From NCBI RefSeq assembly GCF_027587195.1, contig NZ_JAPDDP010000008.1:92065-156064 (forward strand): a stretch of 64,000 bases of DNA, given 5' to 3'. Below are positions 17,040 to 26,630 of the stretch, piece after piece. Every line of letters starts with the position of its first letter. Position 1 is the stretch's first letter. The position numbers were made by a program, and so were the translations under genes. This DNA comes from Solirubrobacter phytolaccae. Lineage in GTDB: Bacteria; Actinomycetota; Thermoleophilia; Solirubrobacterales; Solirubrobacteraceae. A model generated the notes under the pieces. That model searched no databases. It was not told where the DNA came from and was given only the letters and a program-made list of their open reading frames with translations.

Positions 17040-18056
17040 ATGACTTCTTCACCGATCTCGGTGCCGCTCTCGATCCTCGATCTCGCGCAGATCCCCGAGG
17101 GTGGGAACGCGCAGACCGCCCTCCACCGCTCGCGTGAGCTCGCCCAGCACGCCGAGCGCCTCGGCTACAACCGCTTCTGGCTGGCCGAGCACCACAACAT
17201 GGCGGGGATCGCGAGCGCGGCGACGTCGGTGGCGATCGGCTTCGTCGCCGAGGGCACGAGCACGATCCGCGTCGGCGCCGGCGGGGTCATGCTGCCCAAC
17301 CACGCGCCGCTGGTCATCGCGGAGCAGTTCGGCACGCTGGACGCGCTCTACCCGGGCCGGATCGACCTCGGCCTCGGCCGTGCGCCCGGCACCGACCAGC
17401 CGACGATGCGCGCGCTGCGCCGGGACTTCACGAGCGCGGACACGTTCCCGCAGGACGTCCAGGAGCTGCAGGCGCTGCTCGGCGACCCCGCGCCCGGCCA
17501 GCACATCCAGGCCGTCCCCGGCCAGGGCTCGCACATCCCGCTGTGGATCCTCGGCTCGAGCCTGTTCGGCGCCCAGCTCGCCGCGGCGCTCGGCCTCCCG
17601 TACGCGTTCGCCTCGCACTTCGCGCCCGCCGCGCTCGTGCCCGCGTTGCAGGTCTACCGCGAGCGCTTCCAGCCGTCCGCTCAGCTGGATCGCCCGTACG
17701 CGATGCTCGCCGCGAACGTGATCATCGCCGACGACGACGCGACCGCCACGCGCCTCGCGACGTCCCAGCAGAAGTCGTTCATCGACGGCGCGTTCCGCCG
17801 CCAGCGCACGCTGCTGCAGCCGCCGATCGACTCGATCGACGACTACTGGACGCCGCAGGAGAAGGCGCAGCTGGAAGGCATGCTGAGCTGCTCGTTCGTC
17901 GGCTCGTCCGAGACCGTGCACCAGCAGATCGCCGACTTCGTGGGCGAGCACGCCCCGGACGAGCTGATCGTGGCCACGTCGACCTTCGACCAGCAGGCGC
18001 GCCTGGACTCGCTCGAGGCGCTCGCCACCCTGACGGATGCCGCCGTACGCGCTTGA
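17040..18056 (+). CDS. LLM-class flavin-dependent oxidoreductase (luciferase-like)
   Basis: 338 residues from ATG 17040. The bacterial-luciferase-like family is clear from [59 protein letters not shown], the signature of the MsnO8/YhbW-type subgroup of flavin monooxygenases. These use reduced FMN (or in actinobacteria sometimes F420) to oxidise small organic substrates. A TATCAT -10 element at 17026-17031 lies 8 bases before the ATG, suggesting a near-leaderless message. The 3' end overlaps the marR gene by 20 bases, so the regulator probably controls this oxidoreductase. Confidence 0.85.
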   Translation: MTSSPISVPLSILDLAQIPEGGNAQTALHRSRELAQHAERLGYNRFWLAEHHNMAGIASAATSVAIGFVAEGTSTIRVGAGGVMLPNHAPLVIAEQFGTLDALYPGRIDLGLGRAPGTDQPTMRALRRDFTSADTFPQDVQELQALLGDPAPGQHIQAVPGQGSHIPLWILGSSLFGAQLAAALGLPYAFASHFAPAALVPALQVYRERFQPSAQLDRPYAMLAANVIIADDDATATRLATSQQKSFIDGAFRRQRTLLQPPIDSIDDYWTPQEKAQLEGMLSCSFVGSSETVHQQIADFVGEHAPDELIVATSTFDQQARLDSLEALATLTDAAVRA

Positions 18057-18468
18057 GCCGGCGGCCGAGCACGCCGAGATCCGCGGGGCGCTGCACGAGC
18101 TCGTCGGGCGTTTCCTCGCGGACTACGACCGCGCCGCCGCCGCGCACGGGCTGACGCTCACGCAGGCCCGCGTGCTCGGATTCGCGGCGTGCGAGCCGCT
18201 GTCGCAGCGCCAGCTCGCCGCCCGCTTCGGCTGCGACCCGTCCAACATCTCGGTGCTCGTGGACCGGCTCGTCGAGCGCGAGCTGGTGGAGCGGCGCCCG
18301 GACCCGAGTGACGGGCGCGTGAAGCTGATCGCCGCGACCGAGGCCGGCAAGGCGCTCGCGCTGCGCTGCTGCGAGGACCGCGCGTGGCTGGGCGCCAAGC
18401 TCGACGCGCTTGCGCCCGAAGAGCTGGAGACCGTGCGCGACGCGCTCAGATTTCTGACTAAAGAGTGA
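18037..18468 (+). CDS. MarR-family regulator
   Basis: 143 residues. Winged-helix features: [44 protein letters not shown], then [19 protein letters not shown]. The start lies 20 bases inside the upstream luciferase-like gene, so the two are co-transcribed and coupled. Probable repressor of that gene; ligand unknown. A second cysteine pair (RCCED) in the middle could be redox-sensitive, as in some MarR sensors, though this is speculation. Confidence 0.83.
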   Translation: MPPYALEPAAEHAEIRGALHELVGRFLADYDRAAAAHGLTLTQARVLGFAACEPLSQRQLAARFGCDPSNISVLVDRLVERELVERRPDPSDGRVKLIAATEAGKALALRCCEDRAWLGAKLDALAPEELETVRDALRFLTKE

Positions 18469-18525
18469 GGAACCTCATCCTTTGGGGGGAGGGCCGGACC
18501 GCGAGGTCCATTTAGGCTCGCGCCC

Positions 18526-21500
18526 ATGCGCTCCCTGGTCGCCGCGCTCGCGGCCCTGCTCCTCGCCGTGCCTGCCAGCGCCGAGGCGCAGACCACGCTC
18601 TCGATGTCGGGGGTCGGGGCAGCGCTGACCGCCTCTTCGGGCCCCAACGGCGGCGGTGTGAGCGTGACGGGCGGCGGCTACTACAACGGCCCGTCCTTCT
18701 ACACCTTCACGCGCGCGCCGAACTTCGGTCCGTCCAGCGTGATCGGGTCGATCCTGGACGGCGATCCGTGCGAGTCCGGCGGCACGGGGCGGGTGTCGTG
18801 CCTCACGCCGCCGTCCTCGGTGACGTTCAGCGGCGGGACCGGCCCCGACACGATCTACATCGGCTCGCCGGCGTCGGGGGGCGTCAACGTCACCTCGATC
18901 AACACGGGCGGCGGCAACGACAACGTGCGGGTCGGCGGGTACGGCTCGCGCGGGCCGATCGACGGCGGCGAGGGCACCGACATGATCGCCCCGCACTTCA
19001 CGTACCTCGCGAGCGGTGGCGGCTGGACGATCGACCTCGCCGCGGGCACGGTCACCGCCAACGGCGCGCCCGGCACCTCGTACTCGGCCAAGAACTTCGA
19101 ATGGGTCGAGCTTGACACCAGCCTCGGGGCGCCGGGCGGCACGCACACGGTCTACGGCACGGAGGGCCCGAACACGGTCTACGGCGGCCGGGGCGGAGTG
19201 CAGACGATCTTCGGCCGCGGCGGCGACGACTACCTCGTGGCGGGCGTCTTCGACAAGGCCGTCATCGACGGCGGGAGCGGGAACGACCAGATTTCCGGCG
19301 GTCAGCTGGACGACGTCCTCACGGGCGGCCCCGGCGCGGACAAGTTCAACTGCCGCGAGGGTGTCGATCTCGTCACCGACTTCACCCCCACCGAGGGCGA
19401 CACGATCACCGCCGACTGCGAGCAGGTGCTCCCGGCCGAGTTCGACATCACCCGCGTCGGCCGCGGCGAGTACACGTTCCACTCGCGGATCGTGGCCGAG
19501 CCCGCCGTCCAGCCGCTGCGGCTGAGCTGGGACTACGGCAACGGCAAGACCGACGGCGACTTCACGATCGGCCGCACGACCTACGAAAAGCCCGGCACGT
19601 ACTCCGTCGTCCACCGCGCGCTCGACATCAACAACACGCCGTACCGCAAGACGAAGACGCTGGAGATCCCGGCGCCGGCGCTCGACGTCGGCGTCTCGAT
19701 CGACGAAGGCGCGCTGTCCGGCGGGCGGATGCCGCTCGACACCTGGGTCAACGCCAAGGTGCGCGTCTCCTCGACCGGCGACGAGGGCGTCGGCGACCTG
19801 TCGAGCATCACCTTCACGGGCGGGCAGCTCCTGAAGGCGGGCGGTGACGCGCAGGTCGATCTCGAGCTGCCCGCGAACCCGACGGCGTTCACGCTCGCGC
19901 CCGGCAAGCACGTCGACTTCGACGTGCGCGTGAGGGCCCGCACGCGCGGGGAGCTGGCGCTCACGTCGGCGGTCACCGGCAAGGACGCGGCCGGGGGCGC
20001 CGCCGCGGACACCGGCTCCTACCTGGTCCGCACGGGCCAGGACCTGCAGGTCACGGTCACCGCCGCGCCGGCCGAGCTCAAGCTCGAGGTCGACAGCAAG
20101 GGCAAGCCGATCAAGCAGCCCGTCACGCTGACCGTGCGCGTGCGCAACGTCTCCGGCCAGGCGGCCGAGTCGCTCAAGCTCAACCTGTCGCCCGCGCTGC
20201 GCACCGCCACGGGCTACAACCCGTCCGCGCCGTTCCCGCTGCAGCTCACCAAGGCCGTCGGCCCGCCCGAGACGCCGCTCACCAACGCCACGGCGCACGA
20301 CCTGCCGGTGCGCAACCTGGCTGCCGGCGAGGCCACCGACCTCACCTTCATGGCCGACGCGGCGAACAAGGCCATCGTCGACGTCACGGCCGTCGCCCGC
20401 GGCGTGGCCGTCGAGGCCGGCTCGCTCCCGCGACGCGAGATCTCCGGCAACGGCGCGGGTGCCGTCCGGATCGACCAGCCCAAGCTGGTCGCGCTCACCG
20501 CCGAGGACGTGTCCCACGTGTCGATCAAGGCCGGCCAGCGTTGGAGCTACACCGGCCACGTCGAGAACCTCAGCCCGGACACCGACGTCACCGTCTTCGT
20601 GTTCGCCAAGCGCAAGGAGAACGTCGTCGACGGCCAGCTGTCGTCGCTGCTCGAGCCCGGCCAGTGCACGTGCGGCGTGTACAAGCGCCTGGAGCCGGGC
20701 GAGCGGATCGACGTGCAGGCCTCAATGGGCTCCACCGCCGACGGCGGCACGCGCGGCAGCATCGAGATCGGGATCGTCGGCGAGGTCCACGAGTCCGCGG
20801 GCAACCGCAAGCTCGCGACGGGCGACATCGTCATCGCGCCCGGCGCCGACCAGCGCACGGCGAGCATCGACCTCACCCAGCCCGTCAACGACCCGTTCTC
20901 GCTCAGCGAGGCGGGCTGGCTGATGACCGACAGCGCGGCGCGCGCGTTCGGCGCGCGGGTGACCGGGGCGTACGAGAGCGCGGCGGCGGCGCTGGCCTCG
21001 GCCCAGACGTTCGCGGAGACGCCGAAGTCGCTGTACCTGCAGCGGGTCATCGCGTTCATCCACGAGGAGGTCCCGGAGGCCGTCGCGCGCACGCGCAGCG
21101 AGATCGCCTACACGCTGCAGGAGATGGCCGGCCTGAGCGCCGAGGAGGCGCTGCGGGTCTCCGACCAGGCGCTCACGACCGGCATGATCAAGACCAGCGA
21201 GGCGTGGGACAACGCCACCTGGCAGGACATGTCGCGCACCACCGGCACGCTGCTCGGCACGCTCGCTCCCGACATCGCGCTCGAAGCCGCGATGCCCGCG
21301 CTCGCCGCGTGCAAGCTGCTCAAGTACGGCGGCAAGCCGGCGATGCTGCGCAAGGCGGCCAAGCTCGGCGAGACGCGGGCCGGCCGCCTGCTCGCGAAGG
21401 GGTTGGAAGGCCTCGTCCCGGGGGACGAGATCTCCTCGCTGCTGGCCCGCAAGCTGTGGGGGATCGACGGCATCATCGACTCGCAGCTGATCGCGTACGC

Positions 21501-23184
21501 CAAGGCCAAGAAGGTCGTGATCGCGGTGCGCGAGCGCTCGCCCGGCTCGATCCGCCGCCTGGCCGAGGGCATGCTCCCCAAGTGGGAGAAGGTCAAGGCC
21601 AAGAACGTCTCCTCGCTCGACGTCGACTTCCTCGGCTTTCACCCGAACCACCTGGACACGGCGATGCTCAAGCAGATGCCGGAGTGGTCCGTGGTCGAGG
21701 CCAAGCTCGCGGGCAAGAGTGCCGACGTGCGGCGGATGGTCGAGGAGCGCTGGAAGCAGCGCAAGAAGGAGTGGGAGGGCAAGGACCTCGAGGCGATGCT
21801 CGGCTACGGCCAGTCGGGGAAGATCCCGAAGCCGTCGACCAAGTACGGCGTCAACCCGACGGAGAACGGGCTGCCCGCGGCCGACGGCGTGTGGACGGAC
21901 GCCGAGTTCGAGCTCACGGTCGTCGGCAAGGGCGACCTGGACATGACGACGGACGGCCTGCCCGCCTTCCAGCCGCGCGTGAAGGAGAACGGTCGCTACC
22001 GCGCGATGACGGGCGACATGGACCCGATCGCGGTGCTCGACGAGAACGGTCAGATCCTCTCGCTGGAGCGGCGCCTGGAGGTCTACAAGGACCTGGCGAC
22101 GATGGGCTTCCAGCACCCGGAGTCGCTGACCTGGGACAACGCCGCCGAGCGCGCGAAGTACCTCTTCGACTTCGACCTCGCGAACGGCAAGGGCCGCGCG
22201 CTGCTCGCCTATGGGCCCGACGGCACGCGCCGCGCGGCGTACTTCGACTCGCGCAAGAGCCGCCTCGCCGAGGGGCTGATGACGCTCGTCGGCACCGACA
22301 TGGTGATGGAGGCGACGAAGGTCGTGGCGGGCCAGGTGCCGGTGATCCCGGCGCCCGAGACGGTCGTCGAGCGGCCGTACATCACGCCCGGCGGTGAGGA
22401 CGGCGCGATCCTCTCGCGCTCCCCGGACGCGCGGCTGATCCGCCGCAACCTCGACGGCAGCTTCGAGGAGTGGACCGAGGCGGGCGGCTGGCGGCCGTAC
22501 ACGCTGCCCGGCGGCCAGACCGTGACGACGCTCCCGCAGACGTCGGTGCGCACGGCGGTCGCGGCGGGGGAGACGCGGATCGACATCAACGACATGAGCG
22601 CGCTCATCCTGGTGCCGGGCGCGCAGGGCTGGTTCGAGCCCGGGGACGTGGTCGTGCTCGACCCGGGCGGGCCCAACGAGGAGTTCGTGCGTGTGGCCGC
22701 GCTCGGCTCGATCATCGCGGCGGCGCCGCTGACGAAGGCCCATCGCGTGGGCGAGATGGTGGCCGTGGTGCCGGCGCGTCCGGGGGTCGTGACGCCGCCG
22801 GTGGCGACGCCGGCCGCGCCCGCGCCCACCGCCACGCCGACGCCTGCGGTGCCGAAACCGCGGGTGGTCTCGGCCAAGCTCGCCAAGAAGACGTTCAAGC
22901 GCAAGCAGGGCACGCGGCTCTCGCTCGTGCTGAGCGAGAAGGCCACCGTGACCGTGACGCTCACGCGTGCGGCCGCCGGACGCAAGGTCGGCAAGCAGTG
23001 CAAGGCCGGCGCGAAGAAGGGGCGCAAGTGCACCGCGCAGGTCGCGGCCGGCAAGGTGACGATCAAGCCGAAGGCCGCGAAGGTCACGGTGGCCTTCGGC
23101 AAGGGGCTGAAGGCCGGCGTCTACACCGCCAAGCTCAGCGCCGGTGGCGGCCCCGCGAGCACGCTGCGCTTCACTGTGCGGTGA
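18526..23184 (+). CDS. Very large secreted multidomain protein (RTX-like, PKD-like, central toxin-like region)
   Basis: 1552 residues. Signal peptide 1-22. Residues about 100-290 hold loose RTX-type calcium repeats (GGGNDNVRVGG, GRGGDDYLVAG, GGSGNDQISGG, GGPGADKF). A PKD/Ig-like beta region (about 300-700) follows. From about 770 to 1270 the sequence changes to helical, lysine-rich protein with DIALEAAMPALAACKLLKYGG and then a compact domain containing RAMTGDMDPIAVL (M1161), reminiscent of the TxD-x-D motif of edema-factor/CyaA/ExoY cyclase toxins. Near residue 1370 is the repeat-like FEPGDVVVLDPGGPNEEFVRV, and the C-terminus is a cysteine- and lysine-rich beta domain after a proline/threonine linker. 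Exported; function unknown; toxin reading is tentative. Confidence 0.7.
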   Translation: MRSLVAALAALLLAVPASAEAQTTLSMSGVGAALTASSGPNGGGVSVTGGGYYNGPSFYTFTRAPNFGPSSVIGSILDGDPCESGGTGRVSCLTPPSSVTFSGGTGPDTIYIGSPASGGVNVTSINTGGGNDNVRVGGYGSRGPIDGGEGTDMIAPHFTYLASGGGWTIDLAAGTVTANGAPGTSYSAKNFEWVELDTSLGAPGGTHTVYGTEGPNTVYGGRGGVQTIFGRGGDDYLVAGVFDKAVIDGGSGNDQISGGQLDDVLTGGPGADKFNCREGVDLVTDFTPTEGDTITADCEQVLPAEFDITRVGRGEYTFHSRIVAEPAVQPLRLSWDYGNGKTDGDFTIGRTTYEKPGTYSVVHRALDINNTPYRKTKTLEIPAPALDVGVSIDEGALSGGRMPLDTWVNAKVRVSSTGDEGVGDLSSITFTGGQLLKAGGDAQVDLELPANPTAFTLAPGKHVDFDVRVRARTRGELALTSAVTGKDAAGGAAADTGSYLVRTGQDLQVTVTAAPAELKLEVDSKGKPIKQPVTLTVRVRNVSGQAAESLKLNLSPALRTATGYNPSAPFPLQLTKAVGPPETPLTNATAHDLPVRNLAAGEATDLTFMADAANKAIVDVTAVARGVAVEAGSLPRREISGNGAGAVRIDQPKLVALTAEDVSHVSIKAGQRWSYTGHVENLSPDTDVTVFVFAKRKENVVDGQLSSLLEPGQCTCGVYKRLEPGERIDVQASMGSTADGGTRGSIEIGIVGEVHESAGNRKLATGDIVIAPGADQRTASIDLTQPVNDPFSLSEAGWLMTDSAARAFGARVTGAYESAAAALASAQTFAETPKSLYLQRVIAFIHEEVPEAVARTRSEIAYTLQEMAGLSAEEALRVSDQALTTGMIKTSEAWDNATWQDMSRTTGTLLGTLAPDIALEAAMPALAACKLLKYGGKPAMLRKAAKLGETRAGRLLAKGLEGLVPGDEISSLLARKLWGIDGIIDSQLIAYAKAKKVVIAVRERSPGSIRRLAEGMLPKWEKVKAKNVSSLDVDFLGFHPNHLDTAMLKQMPEWSVVEAKLAGKSADVRRMVEERWKQRKKEWEGKDLEAMLGYGQSGKIPKPSTKYGVNPTENGLPAADGVWTDAEFELTVVGKGDLDMTTDGLPAFQPRVKENGRYRAMTGDMDPIAVLDENGQILSLERRLEVYKDLATMGFQHPESLTWDNAAERAKYLFDFDLANGKGRALLAYGPDGTRRAAYFDSRKSRLAEGLMTLVGTDMVMEATKVVAGQVPVIPAPETVVERPYITPGGEDGAILSRSPDARLIRRNLDGSFEEWTEAGGWRPYTLPGGQTVTTLPQTSVRTAVAAGETRIDINDMSALILVPGAQGWFEPGDVVVLDPGGPNEEFVRVAALGSIIAAAPLTKAHRVGEMVAVVPARPGVVTPPVATPAAPAPTATPTPAVPKPRVVSAKLAKKTFKRKQGTRLSLVLSEKATVTVTLTRAAAGRKVGKQCKAGAKKGRKCTAQVAAGKVTIKPKAAKVTVAFGKGLKAGVYTAKLSAGGGPASTLRFTVR

Positions 23185-23185
23185 T

Positions 23186-24607
23186 TTGGAGCATGTCGAC
23201 GTCGTGATCGTCGGCGCCGGTCTCTCGGGGATCGGCGCCGCCCACCACCTGCAGGACCGCCTCCCGGGGCTCAGCTACGCGATCCTCGAGGCGCGCGAGG
23301 CGATCGGCGGCACGTGGGACCTGTTCCGCTACCCGGGCGTGCGCTCGGACTCGGACATGCAGACGCTCGGCTACCGCTTCAAGCCGTGGACGGCGGAGAA
23401 GTCGCTGGCGGACGGGCCGTCGATCCTCGAGTACGTGCGCGAGACCGCGCGCGAGGCGGGCATCGACGAGCGCGTGCGCTACGGGCACCGCGTGCGGCGG
23501 GCGTCGTGGGCGGACGGGCGCTGGACCGTCGAGGTCGAGGGCCACGAGCCGCTCTCGTGCGCGTTCCTGTACGTGTGCGGCGGCTACTACCGCTACGACG
23601 AGGGCTACCTGCCGGCCTTCCCCGGCGCAGAGGACTTCGAGGGTGAGCGCATCCACCCGCAGTTCTGGCCCGAGGGCTTCGACTACACGGGCAAGCGCGT
23701 GGTCGTGATCGGCTCCGGCGCGACCGCGGTCACGCTCGTGCCGGCGATGGCCGAGCAGGCCGCGCACGTGACGATGCTGCAGCGCTCGCCGAGCTACATC
23801 CTCTCGCTGCCGTCGCGCGACAAGCTCGCGATCAAGCTGCGCAAGCGGCTCGGCGACCAGCGCGGCTATCAGGTCACGCGCTGGAAGAACGTCGCGGTCT
23901 CGACGCTCGTCTACCAGGCCTCCCAGCGCTTCCCGAAGCTCATGCGGCGGCTGATCCGCAAGGGCGTGAGCGCGCGCCTGCCGGCCGGCTTCGACGTCGA
24001 CCGGCACTTCAACCCGACGTACGGCCCGTGGGACCAGCGGCTGTGCCTCGTGCCCGACGGCGACCTCTTCCGCGTGCTGCGCAAGGGACAGGCCTCGATG
24101 GTCACCGACACGATCGAGCGCTTCACGGCGGGCGGCCTCCAGCTGACCTCGGGCGAGCACCTCGAGGCCGACGTGATCGTCACCGCGACCGGCCTGAACC
24201 TGCAGGCGTTCGGCGGCATCGAGCTGGTCGTCGACGGCGCGCCCGTGCACCTGCCCGACCATCTCGCCTACAAGGGCATGATGCTCAGCCGCGTGCCGAA
24301 CTTCGCGTTCACGATCGGCTACACGAACGCGTCCTGGACGTTGAAGGCCGACCTGGTGGCGGAGTTCGTGTGCCGCGTGCTCGCGCACATGGGGCAGCAC
24401 GGCTACACGGCCTGCACGCCGGTCGACGAGCCTCACACCGAGCGCAAGCCGCTGCTCGACTTCGAGGCGGGCTACGTCCAGCGCTCGCTGCATCTCTTCC
24501 CCCAGGCGGGTGCCGACGCGCCATGGAAGCTCGGGATGAACTACGCGCAGGACGTGATCACGCTCCGGCACGGCTCGCTCGACGACGGCGCATTACGGTT
24601 CCGCTGA
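23186..24607 (+). CDS. ethA: EthA-type flavin Baeyer-Villiger monooxygenase
   Basis: 473 residues from TTG 23186, which lies 2 bases after the upstream stop and puts the FAD motif GAGLSGIGAAHHL at residues 10-22, as in relatives. It closely follows Mycobacterium EthA: ILEAREAIGGTWDLFRYPG, RSDSDMQTLGYRFKPW, the monooxygenase fingerprint GERIHPQFWPEGFDYTGK, the NADPH motif VVVIGSGATAV, and RLCLVPDGDLFRVL. EthA oxidises ketones to esters and activates thioamide prodrugs. The natural substrate is unknown. It heads an operon with two short-chain dehydrogenases (TGATG and ATGA overlaps), which fits ketone/alcohol turnover. No EthR-type TetR gene is adjacent. Confidence 0.88.
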   Translation: MEHVDVVIVGAGLSGIGAAHHLQDRLPGLSYAILEAREAIGGTWDLFRYPGVRSDSDMQTLGYRFKPWTAEKSLADGPSILEYVRETAREAGIDERVRYGHRVRRASWADGRWTVEVEGHEPLSCAFLYVCGGYYRYDEGYLPAFPGAEDFEGERIHPQFWPEGFDYTGKRVVVIGSGATAVTLVPAMAEQAAHVTMLQRSPSYILSLPSRDKLAIKLRKRLGDQRGYQVTRWKNVAVSTLVYQASQRFPKLMRRLIRKGVSARLPAGFDVDRHFNPTYGPWDQRLCLVPDGDLFRVLRKGQASMVTDTIERFTAGGLQLTSGEHLEADVIVTATGLNLQAFGGIELVVDGAPVHLPDHLAYKGMMLSRVPNFAFTIGYTNASWTLKADLVAEFVCRVLAHMGQHGYTACTPVDEPHTERKPLLDFEAGYVQRSLHLFPQAGADAPWKLGMNYAQDVITLRHGSLDDGALRFR

Positions 24608-25422
24608 TGCGCACATGGCTCATCACGGGTGCGGGCCGGGGTCTCGGCCGCGCCTTCGCCCAGGCGGCCCTCGAGGCGGGCGACCAGGTCGTCGCCACCG
24701 TCCGCGACCCGGCGGCGCTGCCCGAGCGCGACCGGCTGCGGGTCCTCACGCTCGACGTGCGCGACCGCGCCGCCGTGTTCGCGGCCGTCGAGGAGGCGTG
24801 GGCCGCGTTTGGTGGCCTCGACGTCGTCGTCAACAACGCGGGCTACGGGCTCGTCGGTGGCGCCGAGGAGGTCTCCGAGGCCGACGCGCGCGGGCAGCTC
24901 GACGTCAACCTGCTCGGCCCGCTCTGGGTCTGCCAGGCGGTGCTGCCGCACCTGCGCGCGCAGGGCAGCGGCCACATCGTCCAGGTCTCCACCACCGGCG
25001 CGGTCGGCACGGTGCCGCTGCTCGGCCTCTACAACGCGAGCAAGTGGGGCCTGGAGGGCTTCAGCGAGGCGCTCGCGGCGGAGGTCGCCGGCTTCGGCGT
25101 CCGCGTGACGATCGCCGAGCTCGGCGGCTTCGGCACCGACTGGGGCGGCTCGAGCATGGCCTTCGCGACGCCGAACCGAGACTACGACCCGCTGCGCACC
25201 GCGCTGTTCGGCACGGCCGAGGTGCCCTGGCCCGTGCCCGAGGAGGCCACCGGGGAGCCCGATCCGCGCGCCGCCGCCGCGGCCCTGCTCGCGCACGTGG
25301 ACGCCGAGTCGGGCCCGCTGCGGCTGATCGTCGGCGACGACGCGCCGGAGCACATCGCGCTGGCGCTCGAGACGCGCCGGCAGGACTACACGCGCGATCC
25401 CCGCTTCACGTGGCCGGCATGA
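24607..25422 (+). CDS. Short-chain dehydrogenase/reductase
   Basis: 271 residues. Classical SDR: cofactor motif TGAGRGLG (residues 7-14), NNAG at about 78-81, catalytic S in VSTTGAV and YxxxK in YNASKWGLEG. The arginine after the second strand (VRDPAAL) suggests NADP(H). Members of this group often act on hydroxy- or keto-groups of lipids and aromatic compounds. It overlaps the EthA-like gene by one base and the next SDR by four. Confidence 0.87.
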   Translation: MRTWLITGAGRGLGRAFAQAALEAGDQVVATVRDPAALPERDRLRVLTLDVRDRAAVFAAVEEAWAAFGGLDVVVNNAGYGLVGGAEEVSEADARGQLDVNLLGPLWVCQAVLPHLRAQGSGHIVQVSTTGAVGTVPLLGLYNASKWGLEGFSEALAAEVAGFGVRVTIAELGGFGTDWGGSSMAFATPNRDYDPLRTALFGTAEVPWPVPEEATGEPDPRAAAAALLAHVDAESGPLRLIVGDDAPEHIALALETRRQDYTRDPRFTWPA

Positions 25423-26147
25423 CGCGCGGCGCGCTCATCACCGGCGGCGGGACGGGCATCGGCGCGGCGGCGGCGCGGGCGCTCGTCGCCGAGGGCCTGC
25501 AGGTCGTCGTCACGGGCCGCCGGCGCGGGCCCTGCGAGGCGATCGCGGAGGAGACCGGCGCCCTGGTCGTCACCGGGGACATCGTCACCGACGCGCCGCG
25601 GATCGTCGCCGAGGCGGTCGAGGCGCTGGGCGCGCTCCACGTCGTCGTCAACAACGCCGGCTCGATCCGGCGCAACCGGCGCCTGCACGAGATCGAGCCG
25701 GAGGTCTGGGACGAGCAGCTCGCGACCAACCTCACGGGCCACTTCCGGATCCTGCACGCCGCGCTCCCGCACCTGCTCGCGGCCGACGGCGACCGCTCGA
25801 TCGTCAACGTCGGCTCGACGCTCGCGCACAAGCTCGTGCCGGGGATCGGCGCCTACGCGGCCGCCAAGGGCGGGATCGTCTCGCTCACGAAAGCGCTCGC
25901 GGTCGAGTACGGCCCGGACGGCATCCGCGCCAACGCCGTCTTGCCCGCCGTGGTCAAGACCGACCTCGCCTACACCGACCGCCCGGACTTCGAGGAGCGC
26001 GCCGAGGCGATGGCCCAGGCCTACCCGACCCGGCGGCTGGGGGAGAGCGACGACGTCGCGGCCGCGATCGCGTGGCTGGCCTCGCCGCGCGCGGGCTGGA
26101 TCACTGGCACGATCCTCGATGTCGACGGTGGGTTCAGCGTGACCTGA
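25419..26147 (+). CDS. Short-chain dehydrogenase/reductase (FabG-like)
   Basis: 242 residues. Cofactor motif TGGGTGIG (8-15), NNAG, catalytic S in NVGSTLAH, YxxxK in YAAAKGGIVSLTKALAVEYGP, and the FabG-like ending ASPRAGWITGTILDVDGGFSV. Third gene of the ethA operon, joined by an ATGA overlap. Probably NADP(H)-dependent (TGRRRGPC after strand two). Two SDRs with a Baeyer-Villiger enzyme would allow alcohol-to-ketone-to-ester conversion, but the pathway is not identified. Confidence 0.87.
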   Translation: MTRGALITGGGTGIGAAAARALVAEGLQVVVTGRRRGPCEAIAEETGALVVTGDIVTDAPRIVAEAVEALGALHVVVNNAGSIRRNRRLHEIEPEVWDEQLATNLTGHFRILHAALPHLLAADGDRSIVNVGSTLAHKLVPGIGAYAAAKGGIVSLTKALAVEYGPDGIRANAVLPAVVKTDLAYTDRPDFEERAEAMAQAYPTRRLGESDDVAAAIAWLASPRAGWITGTILDVDGGFSVT

Positions 26148-26158
26148 GGAGGAGCGCC

Positions 26159-26392
26159 ATGGCGGAGATCGGACTGACGGTCAGCGAGGACGGCGGCGCG
26201 CTGCTGGACTTCTCGGGCGGCGGGGAGATCCGCGAGTCGATCGCTTTGGACGAGGTCGCCGACGGTCCGCCCGCCCTCGAGTCGATCGTCCTGCACTTCG
26301 ACTTCTACGGGCGCCTCGCGCGGATCGAGATCACCGACTCGGCGACTTCGGTGCTGCCCCCGGGGCTGCTGGATCAAAGTCGGCCTGGGTGA
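26159..26392 (+). CDS. Small DUF2283-like protein
   Basis: 77 residues behind GGAGGAG with good spacing. The core LESIVLHFDFYGRLARIEITDSATSVLPPGLL matches the pattern of DUF2283 (strand, then D-x-x-G-x-[LI]-x-x-I-E-I-x-D-A/S-x-x-x-L-P). DUF2283 proteins are small beta proteins of unknown function. It probably belongs to the ethA operon (11 bases after the second SDR). Its last 62 bases overlap the converging nitrile hydratase accessory gene. Confidence 0.6.
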   Translation: MAEIGLTVSEDGGALLDFSGGGEIRESIALDEVADGPPALESIVLHFDFYGRLARIEITDSATSVLPPGLLDQSRPG

Positions 26393-26630
26393 GCTCGATC
26401 GGGGTGCCGTGCGGCGTGCGGTGCGCCGCTCGGTCCCAGGCGGTGCGCAGCGACGACAGCTCGTCGGACGAGGCCAGGTCGCGCTCGACGACGACGCGCT
26501 CGATCGAGGCCAGCAGCTCCAGGTAGGAGGTGCGGCCGGAGACGTCCGGCCAGGTGAGCAGGCCGCGGTCGCTCAGCAACGTCGCGAGCGCGTGGACCTC
26601 GGCCTCCCACGGCTCCTCGAACTGCGTCAC
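26331..26630 (-). CDS. Nitrile hydratase accessory (activator/metallochaperone) protein
   Basis: 99 residues from GTG 26630, overlapping the beta-subunit stop (GTGA). FEEPWEAEVHALATLLSDRGLLTWPDVS is related to the N-terminal helix region of the beta subunit, as in the known NHase accessory proteins that carry cobalt into, and help oxidise, the alpha-subunit metal site. The C-terminal part (HRTPHGTPIELTQADFD) is short. It is the third gene of the alpha-beta-accessory operon, the usual order for cobalt-type NHases. Confidence 0.75.
   Translation of the reverse strand: MTQFEEPWEAEVHALATLLSDRGLLTWPDVSGRTSYLELLASIERVVVERDLASSDELSSLRTAWDRAAHRTPHGTPIELTQADFDPAAPGAAPKSPSR

Noticed and set aside
17040..18056. 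True bacterial luciferase alpha subunit
   Set aside because: Only the general LLM fold matches; the sequence is of the YhbW/MsnO8-type and there are no lux neighbours.
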